From NCBI GenBank assembly GCA_964416595.1, contig CAYQES010000009.1, positions 1 to 64,000 of the forward strand: a DNA stretch of 64,000 nt, given 5' to 3'. Position numbers and translations under genes: made by a program. The notes under the pieces are model-generated. The model was given only the letters and a program-made list of their open reading frames with translations, had not been told where the DNA came from and made no database searches. Positions 43,361 to 52,100 of this stretch are shown piece by piece. Within the stretch, counting starts at the first letter, position 1. Each line of letters starts with the position of its first letter. Origin of the DNA: JAKFYM01 sp964416595. Lineage in GTDB: Bacteria > Bdellovibrionota > UBA1018 > CAIPTA01.

Positions 43361-44641
43361 CTAATGAGTAGCGCCAAAAGGGCAGCGCTTCTCCGTAATA
43401 TGCTGTTCGTATTCGTTTCTAAATTTTTTCACCATGCTGCGAAGAGGCCAAGCAGTGGCTTCTCCAAAGGCACAGATGGTGGTACCGTCCATGTTGTTGC
43501 AAATGTCCTCGATTAGATCGAGATCACCCACGCGGCCCTCACCCTTTTCCAAGCGATAATGCAAATCCTTCAACCACATGGTGCCTTCTCGGCAAGGAGT
43601 GCACTGCCCGCAGCTTTCCACTTGATAGAAATGGGCAGTACGGATCGCCACGCGTAGCATGCAGGTGGAATCATCGATGATCATCAAGCCCGCGGAACCC
43701 AACATGGATCCAGCTTTAGCCAAAGAATCGAAATCCAAATTCACGTTACATTCTTCTGCGGTTAATACAGGAGCGGAAGAGCCACCGGGGAAAGCGGCTT
43801 TTAATTTCCGGCCCCGCCAAATTCCGCCGCAATCTTCATTGATGAGCTTCATCATGGGATAGCCAAGAGGCCGCTCATACAAACCGGGTCGATTCACATG
43901 GCCAGAAATGCAAAACAATTTCATGCCATGGTTTTTTTCCGGGCCAAACTGACGGAACCAAGCAGCGCCACGATTCACGATCATGGGAACACAAGCCAAA
44001 GTTTCTACGTTATTCACCACAGTGGGGCAACCATACAAACCAATGGCGGCAGGGAAAAATGGAGGCTTAATACGAGGTTCGCCTCGTTTGCCTTCGATGG
44101 AATTCAACAAGGCTGTTTCTTCTCCGCAGATATAAGCACCTGCGCCCCGATGCACCACCATATCCAATTGGTAACCTGTGCCTGCCACATTTTTACCCAA
44201 ATAGCCGGCCTTATAGGCCTCAGCGATGGCATCATCCAAGATCTTGGCTTCTTTTACATATTCGCCGCGAATATAAACATAAATCATGTGGGCTTGGATT
44301 GTCATCGCCGCGATGATCGCCCCCTCGATCATGAGATGAGGCTGGTAGGTCATGATCGCGCGGTCCTTAAACGTTCCGGGTTCTGATTCATCCGCGTTGA
44401 TCACTAAATATTTGGGCTTTTCCGAATTCTTCGGAATAAATCCCCACTTCATGCCGCAAGGGAAACCCGCGCCGCCGCGGCCGCGCAAACCACTTTCTTT
44501 CACTTCATTGAGCACCTTCTCGGCGCCCATTTCGATGGATTTCGGTAGGGCCGTATATCCACCGTCATGCTTTTTGTAGTATTCCAAGCCCTCTGTATCG
44601 GCTTGGCCATAGTATTTCGAAAAAACGATCTCCTGGTGCAT
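43361..44641 (-). CDS. nuoF: NADH-quinone oxidoreductase subunit F (FMN, NADH site)
   Basis: This 426-residue subunit oxidises NADH and carries FMN and cluster N3. Motifs are LRGRGGAGFPCGMKWGF (nucleotide binding, residues 53-69), GAGAYICGEETALLNSIEGKRG, and ESCGQCTPCREGT with a later Cys (N3). It overlaps nuoE by one base. Its presence only once in the two tandem sets shows that NADH input belongs to the canonical complex. Confidence 0.97.
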   Translation of the reverse strand: MHQEIVFSKYYGQADTEGLEYYKKHDGGYTALPKSIEMGAEKVLNEVKESGLRGRGGAGFPCGMKWGFIPKNSEKPKYLVINADESEPGTFKDRAIMTYQPHLMIEGAIIAAMTIQAHMIYVYIRGEYVKEAKILDDAIAEAYKAGYLGKNVAGTGYQLDMVVHRGAGAYICGEETALLNSIEGKRGEPRIKPPFFPAAIGLYGCPTVVNNVETLACVPMIVNRGAAWFRQFGPEKNHGMKLFCISGHVNRPGLYERPLGYPMMKLINEDCGGIWRGRKLKAAFPGGSSAPVLTAEECNVNLDFDSLAKAGSMLGSAGLMIIDDSTCMLRVAIRTAHFYQVESCGQCTPCREGTMWLKDLHYRLEKGEGRVGDLDLIEDICNNMDGTTICAFGEATAWPLRSMVKKFRNEYEQHITEKRCPFGATH

Positions 44642-45114
44642 TAGCGTTTTCCCTCCAGGATCTTATCTAAGGCTTTGGTGTCGAGGTTTTCAAAATAGTC
44701 ATCATTCACTTGGCACACGGGAGCCGTGCCACAAGATCCCAAACATTCCACCTCAGAGATCGTGAACATTCCGTCTTTTGTAGTTTCCCCCATGGAAATG
44801 CCACATTTTTTTTCTGCGTGGTGAATGAGCTCTTCCGAACCCCTTAGCCAACAAGCGATATTATTGCAAAACTGCAAGTTCACTTTGCCCACCGGCTTGG
44901 TGTGAAACATATGGTAAAAAGTGACCACTTCCCTCACACGAGTTTTAGGAATGCTGAGGAAGTCGGCCACGTCCTGCATGGTCTCATCAGAAATCCAACC
45001 CCGATCCGCTTGAGCAGCATGCAAAGCGGGCAACAGCATGGCTTGCTTATTGGGATAAAAGCGCTGGATCTTATCCATCTGACCGTAAAAATTATCCGAA
45101 AACTTCTTTTCCAT
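44641..45114 (-). CDS. nuoE: NADH-quinone oxidoreductase subunit E (2Fe-2S)
   Basis: This 157-residue thioredoxin-fold subunit has N1a ligands in LQFCNNIACWLRG and ECLGSCGTAPVCQVN. The N-terminal helical part (AMLLPALHAAQADRGWI; VREVVTFYHMF) is typical. It forms the dehydrogenase module with NuoF and NuoG. Confidence 0.96.
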   Translation of the reverse strand: MEKKFSDNFYGQMDKIQRFYPNKQAMLLPALHAAQADRGWISDETMQDVADFLSIPKTRVREVVTFYHMFHTKPVGKVNLQFCNNIACWLRGSEELIHHAEKKCGISMGETTKDGMFTISEVECLGSCGTAPVCQVNDDYFENLDTKALDKILEGKR

Positions 45115-45116
45115 AA

Positions 45117-46355
45117 TTATCGATCCAATTCTCCGGCAATAATATTTACCGAACCCACCACGGCAATCACATCGGCTACGTTAGCGCCCTTCACCATTTC
45201 CGGCACAGGCTGGAACATAAAGAAAGAAGGGGAACGGATGCGCAAACGATACGCCTTGGGTCCGCCGCGGCTGATGAGGTAAAAACCCACTTCGCCATTA
45301 GGGCCTTCCATCGGAACATAGGCTTCGCCCGCTGGAACATCGAAGCCCTCCATGAAAAATTTGAAGTGGTGGATGAGGGATTCCATAGAATTGTACACCC
45401 GTTCTTTTTCGGGAATACGCACGCGTTTGTCGTCGGCCCAGATCGGCCCCTTCGGCATTTTGTCTACAATCTGGCGCAAAATGCGGATCGACTCATACAT
45501 CTCCTGCACGCGCACTAGGTAACGATCATACACATCGCCGCCCTTGGCTACGGGCACATCAAATTCCAACTCTTTGTACGCCAAATAAGGGCGATCCCTA
45601 CGCAAATCGATGTTCACGTTGGAAGCCCTAAGGCAAGGGCCAGTCATCGAGTAAGCAATGGCTTGTTCCGAGGTGAAAACGCCCACACCCTTGGTGCGAT
45701 CCACCCAGATGCGGTTGTTGGTTAGCAAGGTGTCCATCTCTTTCAAAGTGGACTCCAAACCATCCAACCACTTTTTCATTCGCGGCAAAAAACCTTCCGG
45801 CAAATCACCGGAGAGCCCACCCACTCGAGTATAGGAAGTGGTGAGACGGGAGCCGCATAAACTTTCAATCAATGTATACGCCTCTTCCCTTTGGTGGAAA
45901 CCATAGAGGAAGTAGGTCATCGCGCCTAAATCGAAGGCGTTAATGCCCACGCAAATAATGTGATCGATGATTCTTGCCATTTCACAACACATGGTGCGAA
46001 TCCAAACGTTGCGTGGAGGAATTTCAATGCCCATCAAGCGCTCTACGGCGGTTACATAGGCCACGTTGTTTTGCAGGGCCGAGCAGTAATTAAGACGGTC
46101 CGTATAAGGAATAAATTTGTGATAGGTTTTTACTTCACCCAATTTTTCCATGGCCCGATGGAGATAACCGATCTCGCAAACGCTATCCTCCACCACTTCC
46201 CCGTTTAAGCGGCAACCCAAACGCAAAGTACCGTGAGTGGCAGGATGTTGCGGGCCAATATTGATAAGCATTTTCGAACTTTCGAAAATGTCTGCTCCAT
46301 CTTCATCGAAAAGATTTTCTTTTTTCTTCGCTTTCATTTCTGGATGCTGTTTCAT
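45117..46355 (-). CDS. nuoD: NADH-quinone oxidoreductase subunit D
   Basis: This 412-residue 49-kDa subunit lines the quinone site with NuoB. It has NIGPQHPATHGTLRL (quinone-site histidines), KFIPYTDRLNYCSAL (quinone Tyr), SLCGSRLTTSYTRVGGL and the C-terminal NIIAGELDR. It overlaps nuoC by ATGA. The charged N-terminal extension of about 28 residues is unusual but in frame. Confidence 0.97.
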   Translation of the reverse strand: MKQHPEMKAKKKENLFDEDGADIFESSKMLINIGPQHPATHGTLRLGCRLNGEVVEDSVCEIGYLHRAMEKLGEVKTYHKFIPYTDRLNYCSALQNNVAYVTAVERLMGIEIPPRNVWIRTMCCEMARIIDHIICVGINAFDLGAMTYFLYGFHQREEAYTLIESLCGSRLTTSYTRVGGLSGDLPEGFLPRMKKWLDGLESTLKEMDTLLTNNRIWVDRTKGVGVFTSEQAIAYSMTGPCLRASNVNIDLRRDRPYLAYKELEFDVPVAKGGDVYDRYLVRVQEMYESIRILRQIVDKMPKGPIWADDKRVRIPEKERVYNSMESLIHHFKFFMEGFDVPAGEAYVPMEGPNGEVGFYLISRGGPKAYRLRIRSPSFFMFQPVPEMVKGANVADVIAVVGSVNIIAGELDR

Positions 46356-46921
46356 GTATTCTCCAGCCCAAGGTTTTCCAGGGGCAACGATCCTTCAAAC
46401 CGCTGGTACCTCTTGATCGGATAGTCTTTTCTTTGCGGGTGGCCGAGCCAACGGTCATCCAACAAAATACGGCGCATATTGGGGTGGCCCTCAAAACGAA
46501 TGCCATACATATCGAACACTTCACGCTCTAGCCAATTGGCAGCCTTCCATAATCCTGTAACAGAAGGAGCGGGTTCATCTTCTTTCACCCGCACCTTCAC
46601 TCGAATTCGATCCAAGTGTTGCAGAGAAAAAAGCTGGTACACCACCACAAAGCGATGGTCGCCTCCAGGATTTCTCAAAACACCCAATCCATAATCTGGC
46701 ACGAGAGAAAGGGGGGGGTTGTCGTCGTAAGCGGTGAGATCGGCGAGGAAGTTATACTCCAACCCCTCTTCTTCACGGATGGAGGCTAAAAAAGCCAAAA
46801 GCTTTTCTTTGGCCACATAAAAAATGGGCACATCTGTATTTTCTGTTACCACTTCCTGCACAGAATCGGCGTACCGCGCTTTAATCCGGTCTACTTTATC
46901 CTTGGGGAAATCCATCTTCAT
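46352..46921 (-). CDS. nuoC: NADH-quinone oxidoreductase subunit C
   Basis: This 189-residue 30-kDa subunit ends in the signature WLEREVFDMYGIRFEGHPN, RRILL and PQRKDYPI. It stabilises the peripheral arm next to NuoD and NuoB. Separate nuoC and nuoD genes (no CD fusion) fit a lineage outside enterobacteria. Confidence 0.96.
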   Translation of the reverse strand: MKMDFPKDKVDRIKARYADSVQEVVTENTDVPIFYVAKEKLLAFLASIREEEGLEYNFLADLTAYDDNPPLSLVPDYGLGVLRNPGGDHRFVVVYQLFSLQHLDRIRVKVRVKEDEPAPSVTGLWKAANWLEREVFDMYGIRFEGHPNMRRILLDDRWLGHPQRKDYPIKRYQRFEGSLPLENLGLENT

Positions 46922-47388
46922 GAGATTACCGCCTTATTTTTCTTAATTTTTTCCTGCAAGCGCATCACGCCATGGATCACCCCTTCAGGAGAGGGCGGGC
47001 ATCCGGGAATGTAAATATCCACAGGGATGATTTCATCCACTCCCTGCATCACGCTGTACGTGTCGAAAATTCCGCCTGAAGAAGAGCAGGCCCCCATAGC
47101 AATTACCCACTTGGGATCATGCATCTGCTCATAGATGGTTTTCAAAACCGGCCCCATCTTTTCAGTGATTGTACCTGCGATAATCATCATATCGCTTTGA
47201 CGAGGAGAAAAACGCACCACCTCTGCGCCAAAGCGAGCCAAATCATAATCCGCAGAAAGCGTGGCCATCATCTCAATCCCGCAGCAGCTAGTACCAAAAG
47301 GATAGGGCCATAGTGAATTCGCCCGGGCCCAATTCACGAAGTCGTCTAATTTAGTGGTCAAAATATCCGGTGCGCCATCTTTAGGCAT
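46918..47388 (-). CDS. nuoB: NADH-quinone oxidoreductase subunit B (N2 cluster)
   Basis: This 156-residue subunit holds terminal cluster N2. All four ligands are present: the vicinal pair in GTSCCGIEMM, then AMGACSSSGG and IPGCPPSPEG. It reduces quinone at the NuoD interface. AGGAG precedes the ATG. The paralogue at 57.6-58.0 kb lacks three of these four cysteines. Confidence 0.97.
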   Translation of the reverse strand: MPKDGAPDILTTKLDDFVNWARANSLWPYPFGTSCCGIEMMATLSADYDLARFGAEVVRFSPRQSDMMIIAGTITEKMGPVLKTIYEQMHDPKWVIAMGACSSSGGIFDTYSVMQGVDEIIPVDIYIPGCPPSPEGVIHGVMRLQEKIKKNKAVIS

Positions 47389-47409
47389 TATGCACTCCTA
47401 TCTCTCGCG

Positions 47410-47772
47410 TTATTCCCATTCCAGTCCGCCACGGCGCCATTCATAGATAAAGGCGACGGTAAGCATGGTGAGAAAAAACAACATCACGCCAAGAATAAAA
47501 AAATTAATTCCAAGAAATTTCCTATAGGCAATTGCCCACGGAAATAAGAGCGCCACCTCTACGTCGAATAATAGAAAAGATAGCGCCACTAAATAAAAAC
47601 GCACAGAGAACCGCTTTTTAGCGTCTCCCGCTGGTGGAACTCCGCATTCAATCACAGAATTTTTGAATTTGTTGGGACGCTTTGGACCCAATAATTGCAC
47701 ACCAAAAATTACTGCCACTGAAATTAGTAAACCAACGAAAAACAAAAGCAAAACCGGCAAATAACCGGACAT
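47410..47772 (-). CDS. nuoA: NADH-quinone oxidoreductase subunit A
   Basis: From the ATG at 47772 (GGGGG upstream; the TTG at 47808 lies without a site) this is a 120-residue, three-helix subunit. It has the loop YECG-like VIECGVPPAGDAKKRFSVRF and the acidic FLLFDVEVALLFPWA helix. It is first of the canonical set, only 53 bases after the last gene of the diverged set, with no convincing promoter between them. Confidence 0.96.
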   Translation of the reverse strand: MSGYLPVLLLFFVGLLISVAVIFGVQLLGPKRPNKFKNSVIECGVPPAGDAKKRFSVRFYLVALSFLLFDVEVALLFPWAIAYRKFLGINFFILGVMLFFLTMLTVAFIYEWRRGGLEWE

Positions 47773-47825
47773 GCCGCACCCCCACAAAAGTACACGATGT
47801 GTGGTCAAAATTTAGCATGCGTAAA

Positions 47826-49274
47826 TTAATTAAGAAAGATTTTTGCGGCTTCCATTAAGACCAGAAAGATACGATGCCAAAAGAAACCGAGCACTAATAG
47901 CGCAGCACTAACAATAGTCACCACGCCCAAATCCAACGCGCCGTAGCGGAAGTTATTCATGGAGCGAATCTCTTTGGAGGTGGGTCGAAATAAAAGATCC
48001 GCCCCCACACGCAAACAGGTAAACCCCACCAGGGCTAGCAATAAAGCCTCCGCCAAAAGAAATAAAATCGACTTCTGCTGCATCATTGAAGCGAAGAGAT
48101 TTAGTATAGACGGAAAGCCCGCAAATCCCGGGATGCAAAGAGGCGCGGCCAGAGAAATCAACAACACCAATCCCGCTATGCGAAAAGTGCGGGCAGCGCC
48201 ATGTACATGTGAAAGGCTATCCCCCTCGGTTGATTCCTGTAAGCGCGACCAAGTGAAACCCAAAAGAGTGGTCCACAAAAATATAGAAGAAAAAGCATAA
48301 GCCACCGCTGTTAATCCCAATGCGCTGGGCATCGCTCCAGCCCCCAAAACAATAGACCATTGGGCCCCCACCAAGGCTGAAAATAGGCGTTTAGAATTTT
48401 CTTGTGACAAAGAAAAGAGCGCCAACCAAAATCCGCCAGCCAAACCCGCAATTTGTAATAACCTCATGCCCGCAGAAATTTCTTCCGTCGATGCCGCTCC
48501 AAAAATCTCCACGCCCATTTTCCAAACCGACAAAAAGATCGCTCCTTGCACCATGACCACTAATATCAACTGCGTGGCCCAGGGAATGCCTTGGTCGCGA
48601 TCGATGCCGATGAAGTGAAAAGGGAAAATCCCACCCACTAAAAAATAGGGCAAACACAAAGCCAAAATGGTGAGTAAGGTTTCCGGGGAATAAAGGCCTT
48701 GGGTTTTTAACTGCAGGGCGATTAAATCATATTGCGCGCCCCCAGATATCAACGCCAGCATTAAAACAGAACCAAAGCCAATCGCCACGGAAATAGAAAC
48801 TTGCACCCAAAATTTTAAAACAGCCTCGCCCTCGCTGCGGCCACGATAAGCCAAGCCAGATAGAAAAATTCCGAGCCACGCGATGGAGATCAATAAAATA
48901 CAAGAAAGCAAAGCATGGCGCGAAAGCACCAGTAGATCACAGAGCAGCGCAATTACTGTGAGTAAAAATAGAAATTCTTGTTTGCGTCCGCCGGGCAATT
49001 CTCGGCTAAAAACAATGCTTCGGCCAAGTAATAATCCAGATAAAAAAAGTGCAGCCCGCGGCAAGCGTAAGAGCGGTTGATCTTCTAAAATTAAAAACCA
49101 AGCCTGAGCCTCACCTCCTAATTTGGCAAATAATAAAAGCGCGGCGGCTGCAAATAAAAAACCAAAAGCAGAAATCCCCGCCATCAAACGATGAGTAAAA
49201 GTGTTGCTTGGCAATACCAATAAAATCGCTTGAAGAATGGCACAGCCGCCAAGGATCAACTCAGAATATGGCAT
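47826..49274 (-). CDS. diverged NuoN-like subunit of the second complex I-like set
   Basis: This 482-residue polytopic protein (about 14 helices) follows the NuoN plan but without channel residues. At the place of the TM5 Glu it has Ile (CILLISIAWLGIFLSG), and at the TM7 Lys it has Val (FLVGGIFPFHFIG against FKGAAAPFH in the canonical copy). The FPFH landmark remains. AGGAGA lies 6 bases before the ATG. It is the last gene of the diverged set, next to canonical nuoA. It cannot pump by the standard mechanism. A purely structural role or a non-proton function is inferred. Confidence 0.8.
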   Translation of the reverse strand: MPYSELILGGCAILQAILLVLPSNTFTHRLMAGISAFGFLFAAAALLLFAKLGGEAQAWFLILEDQPLLRLPRAALFLSGLLLGRSIVFSRELPGGRKQEFLFLLTVIALLCDLLVLSRHALLSCILLISIAWLGIFLSGLAYRGRSEGEAVLKFWVQVSISVAIGFGSVLMLALISGGAQYDLIALQLKTQGLYSPETLLTILALCLPYFLVGGIFPFHFIGIDRDQGIPWATQLILVVMVQGAIFLSVWKMGVEIFGAASTEEISAGMRLLQIAGLAGGFWLALFSLSQENSKRLFSALVGAQWSIVLGAGAMPSALGLTAVAYAFSSIFLWTTLLGFTWSRLQESTEGDSLSHVHGAARTFRIAGLVLLISLAAPLCIPGFAGFPSILNLFASMMQQKSILFLLAEALLLALVGFTCLRVGADLLFRPTSKEIRSMNNFRYGALDLGVVTIVSAALLVLGFFWHRIFLVLMEAAKIFLN

Positions 49275-49290
49275 TCACTTCTCCTACTCA

Positions 49291-50751
49291 TCATTGATGG
49301 ATTCCCAAACCGTTCAATACGGCTGAAACGGAAGTGCCAAGGGGCCCGACCAACACTTTTGGAATGACTCCAAAAATTAATAGAACTATACCAATCGGCA
49401 AAAGTGCCCAGATTTCTTCCCGAGAAAGATCCCGGAATTCACCCTCTTGGATTTTCCCATCCTTTTCTCCCAGATGAAAAAACATACTATTAACACCGGC
49501 CAATACCATCACAGGGATCGCAACAATCACAAAGGGAAGAAACCATTGTTGCTCCGCAAACAACGACCAAATCACCAATAACACCCCATAAAAACCAATG
49601 GAAACCGGTAAAAATAAGGCAAAAAGAACGGCCAGCACCGAACTCAAAGCAAAAAAGGGAAACTCAGTGATTCGACTTATCTGCAAGGGGCTACGACGAT
49701 CATGGCAACTCATCACCATTAATAAAAAGGGCACTGTTAGACTTTGGAATAGCAATAATACAGAAGCCCCATGCCAGCCCTTGCGACTCAGGCTAAAAAA
49801 ACCAATGATCACCAAACAACTCACGGCCTGTTGCAGCCAGAACACGCGGTCTCTTGCGCTTTTCGAACCAAGAAAGCTAATAGCGCAATAAGAAATCCCC
49901 ACAGAAAAGAAACCCAGAATCACATGACTAAACTCTTTTACTTCTTGCGGAAAAAAATTCAGAGTGAAACGAAACAGAATAGTGAAACCAAAAAGCGGCT
50001 GTAATGCCAATGGCACAGAACGCTCCACTGGATCTAGAGCAAAAATCTTCCGCGCATTTCCATGAAAAGGAAAGATCCCGGCGCCAATGGCTGTGGCGAT
50101 CAATAAAAGCGAAAAACCAATCGCTCCGGGCCGCACGAAATATTCTCCAGCCGATAGTTGAAACCATTCGGGTAGTGTGTTTTTAAAGGGCTCGGAGTGG
50201 AGTAAAACTACCACTAATAAACTAAACAAAGCCAAGATCGTTAAAAACGCGGTTTCCCTTAAACCATTAATATCACTCTCACGAATATCAATTCCCGTAA
50301 CGATAAAACGGGGAACTATGGAGCCAGCGAAAAAGATCGAATATAATAACAAATCTCCAGCGCCTAACACGCCCAAGAGGCAAACCAAGTAAGCGCTTAG
50401 GCCAGCCATCAATGCACGGGAAGCCTCTAAGGTTTGCCGAGCTAAAAAGTGAAAACATACTATCACCGAAGAGGCCGCCAAAGAGAGGATTGCGCTTTGA
50501 TAGTCCCAGCGAAATCCCAACGGCCCCGACCACGGATTTTGCGGCAACACAAAATGAGAGGTAACAAAACCAGAATCCGTAGCATTTTTTTGATAAAAAC
50601 CGATCACCAAAAAAACAAACCCAACCCAAGAAACCAAATTGGCCAAAAGGGAAACCAACCACAATTTTCTTCCCTTAAGCGGCCCCCAAGAGGCTAAAAA
50701 TAAAACTAAAAAAGGAAAAAAAACACCTATAAGCCCCGCCCAGCCTCTCAT
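49291..50751 (-). CDS. diverged NuoM-like subunit (second M)
   Basis: From the ATG at 50751 (GGAGG 5 bases upstream, ATGA overlap with the previous gene) this is a 486-residue membrane protein. The C-terminus REEIWALLPIGIVLLIFGVIPKVLV is clearly NuoM-like. The TM5 Glu is Ala (FFAGSIVPRF against WEAMLIPMFF) and the TM7 Lys is Gly (TAIGAGIFPFH against FAIKVPLFPLH). A charged cytosolic loop near residue 440 is present. The start at 50793 is excluded. Confidence 0.8.
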   Translation of the reverse strand: MRGWAGLIGVFFPFLVLFLASWGPLKGRKLWLVSLLANLVSWVGFVFLVIGFYQKNATDSGFVTSHFVLPQNPWSGPLGFRWDYQSAILSLAASSVIVCFHFLARQTLEASRALMAGLSAYLVCLLGVLGAGDLLLYSIFFAGSIVPRFIVTGIDIRESDINGLRETAFLTILALFSLLVVVLLHSEPFKNTLPEWFQLSAGEYFVRPGAIGFSLLLIATAIGAGIFPFHGNARKIFALDPVERSVPLALQPLFGFTILFRFTLNFFPQEVKEFSHVILGFFSVGISYCAISFLGSKSARDRVFWLQQAVSCLVIIGFFSLSRKGWHGASVLLLFQSLTVPFLLMVMSCHDRRSPLQISRITEFPFFALSSVLAVLFALFLPVSIGFYGVLLVIWSLFAEQQWFLPFVIVAIPVMVLAGVNSMFFHLGEKDGKIQEGEFRDLSREEIWALLPIGIVLLIFGVIPKVLVGPLGTSVSAVLNGLGIHQ

Positions 50752-52100
50752 AGAATCCTCCAAGCTAAGTGGGTGGTGGCCACGATGAAACAAATTAGAA
50801 AAATACCGTAGCCCGCAAATGAAATCGGCGCTTCTTCTACCAAACGAGAAGTGGCTTCAGGGTGTGGTGGTGATTTATCCATGAAGATACGACGGCAAAT
50901 ATATACATTTACGCTTAAATAGAAAAACCATAACAGCATAAAAACCAAAGCGTATGACATGCCCATATCCAAGGAACGTGCGCCAATGGAACTAAAGATT
51001 AAAAATATGGGGGTTCCTGGAAGGCCGAGAATAATGGCGAGCAATAAGCCAACAAACCCCTTTTGCAAAGAATTGGTGGGCTTTAAAACAGTGGCATAGA
51101 GAAGCAGGCCAGTAAAAACCGGTAGGAATAAACCTATAAAATAACCAGACATAATTAACGTGGATTTAGAAACCCCTACGGATATTAATAATAAGGAGTA
51201 GAAAAATCCCGGCAAATTACTGAGAGCTTTTCTCCTGCTTCTAGCGGAAAACAGGCCGCTGATGGAAAAAACACTGCCGATAATACCAATCACATACAAT
51301 AAAAGTTTCTGCTTCCAACCGATATCTGGATAAACAATGCTAAAAAGCGCGGCGAACTTTAGCGCAACTGCGCTGAGAAATGTGACGAGAGCAAGTGTTA
51401 CTCCCTCTGGCAAAAATTCAACAGCCTGACTGAACCATTTCGACCAAGGAGGAATAGGAAGGGCGAAAATCAATAATAAGAGCCAAGTAGTAATGCCTAA
51501 TTTTGAGGCTTCAACTTTAGAAAAAAGCAGATTCTTCCCACCAAACTCGGTAATTCCCCAACCGATCACCAATAACCCGAGAAGGAAACATAGCGAGTAC
51601 ATCCGCTTGGAAATGGCAGCTCCGAGATCCGCTTGCGGGCCTTCAATAGAAAAACGAATAAGATAGAAAAAAACAACCCCAGCCAAAGCCAAGAGAGCAC
51701 CCGTGGCCACGGCGTTGTCGGACATTATAAATAAAGCGCAAAAGCCTTGGACCAAGTTGATCAATGTTTTAATCAAGGTTCCATGGCGGGAAGAAAATGA
51801 ACACATCCAATGAGCCAATAAAAAACACAACTCCGCCGTTAATAAGAATCCATAACGATAAGAGTTCAAAGAGAGCACAATCTCAAGCGGGTAACCATTT
51901 ACCAAAGTTCCACTTAAAGTTACTACACCCCCCTCAGAAACAATGGTTCTACTTAGGAAAAAAAGAAACAACACCCGAAAAATTGACATCAGCGAGCCCG
52001 GAGTAAACAACCCCCGCTGAAAACTCTTTGGCCAGGGAATCAGAGTAACAGCAAATGGCGCCAACACATACAGCAGGAGCAGAGCTACATCTAATTTCAT
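50748..52100 (-). CDS. diverged antiporter-like membrane subunit (first M)
   Basis: From the ATG at 52100 (GGGAGG upstream, ATGA overlap with the L-like gene) this is a 450-residue polytopic protein of the NuoL/M/N family. Alignment around FALPIPPWSKWFSQA suggests the TM7 Lys is replaced, while the TM8 Lys survives in AVALKFAALFS. It makes a fourth antiporter-like subunit in this set, one more than in standard complex I. Confidence 0.7.
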   Translation of the reverse strand: MKLDVALLLLYVLAPFAVTLIPWPKSFQRGLFTPGSLMSIFRVLFLFFLSRTIVSEGGVVTLSGTLVNGYPLEIVLSLNSYRYGFLLTAELCFLLAHWMCSFSSRHGTLIKTLINLVQGFCALFIMSDNAVATGALLALAGVVFFYLIRFSIEGPQADLGAAISKRMYSLCFLLGLLVIGWGITEFGGKNLLFSKVEASKLGITTWLLLLIFALPIPPWSKWFSQAVEFLPEGVTLALVTFLSAVALKFAALFSIVYPDIGWKQKLLLYVIGIIGSVFSISGLFSARSRRKALSNLPGFFYSLLLISVGVSKSTLIMSGYFIGLFLPVFTGLLLYATVLKPTNSLQKGFVGLLLAIILGLPGTPIFLIFSSIGARSLDMGMSYALVFMLLWFFYLSVNVYICRRIFMDKSPPHPEATSRLVEEAPISFAGYGIFLICFIVATTHLAWRIL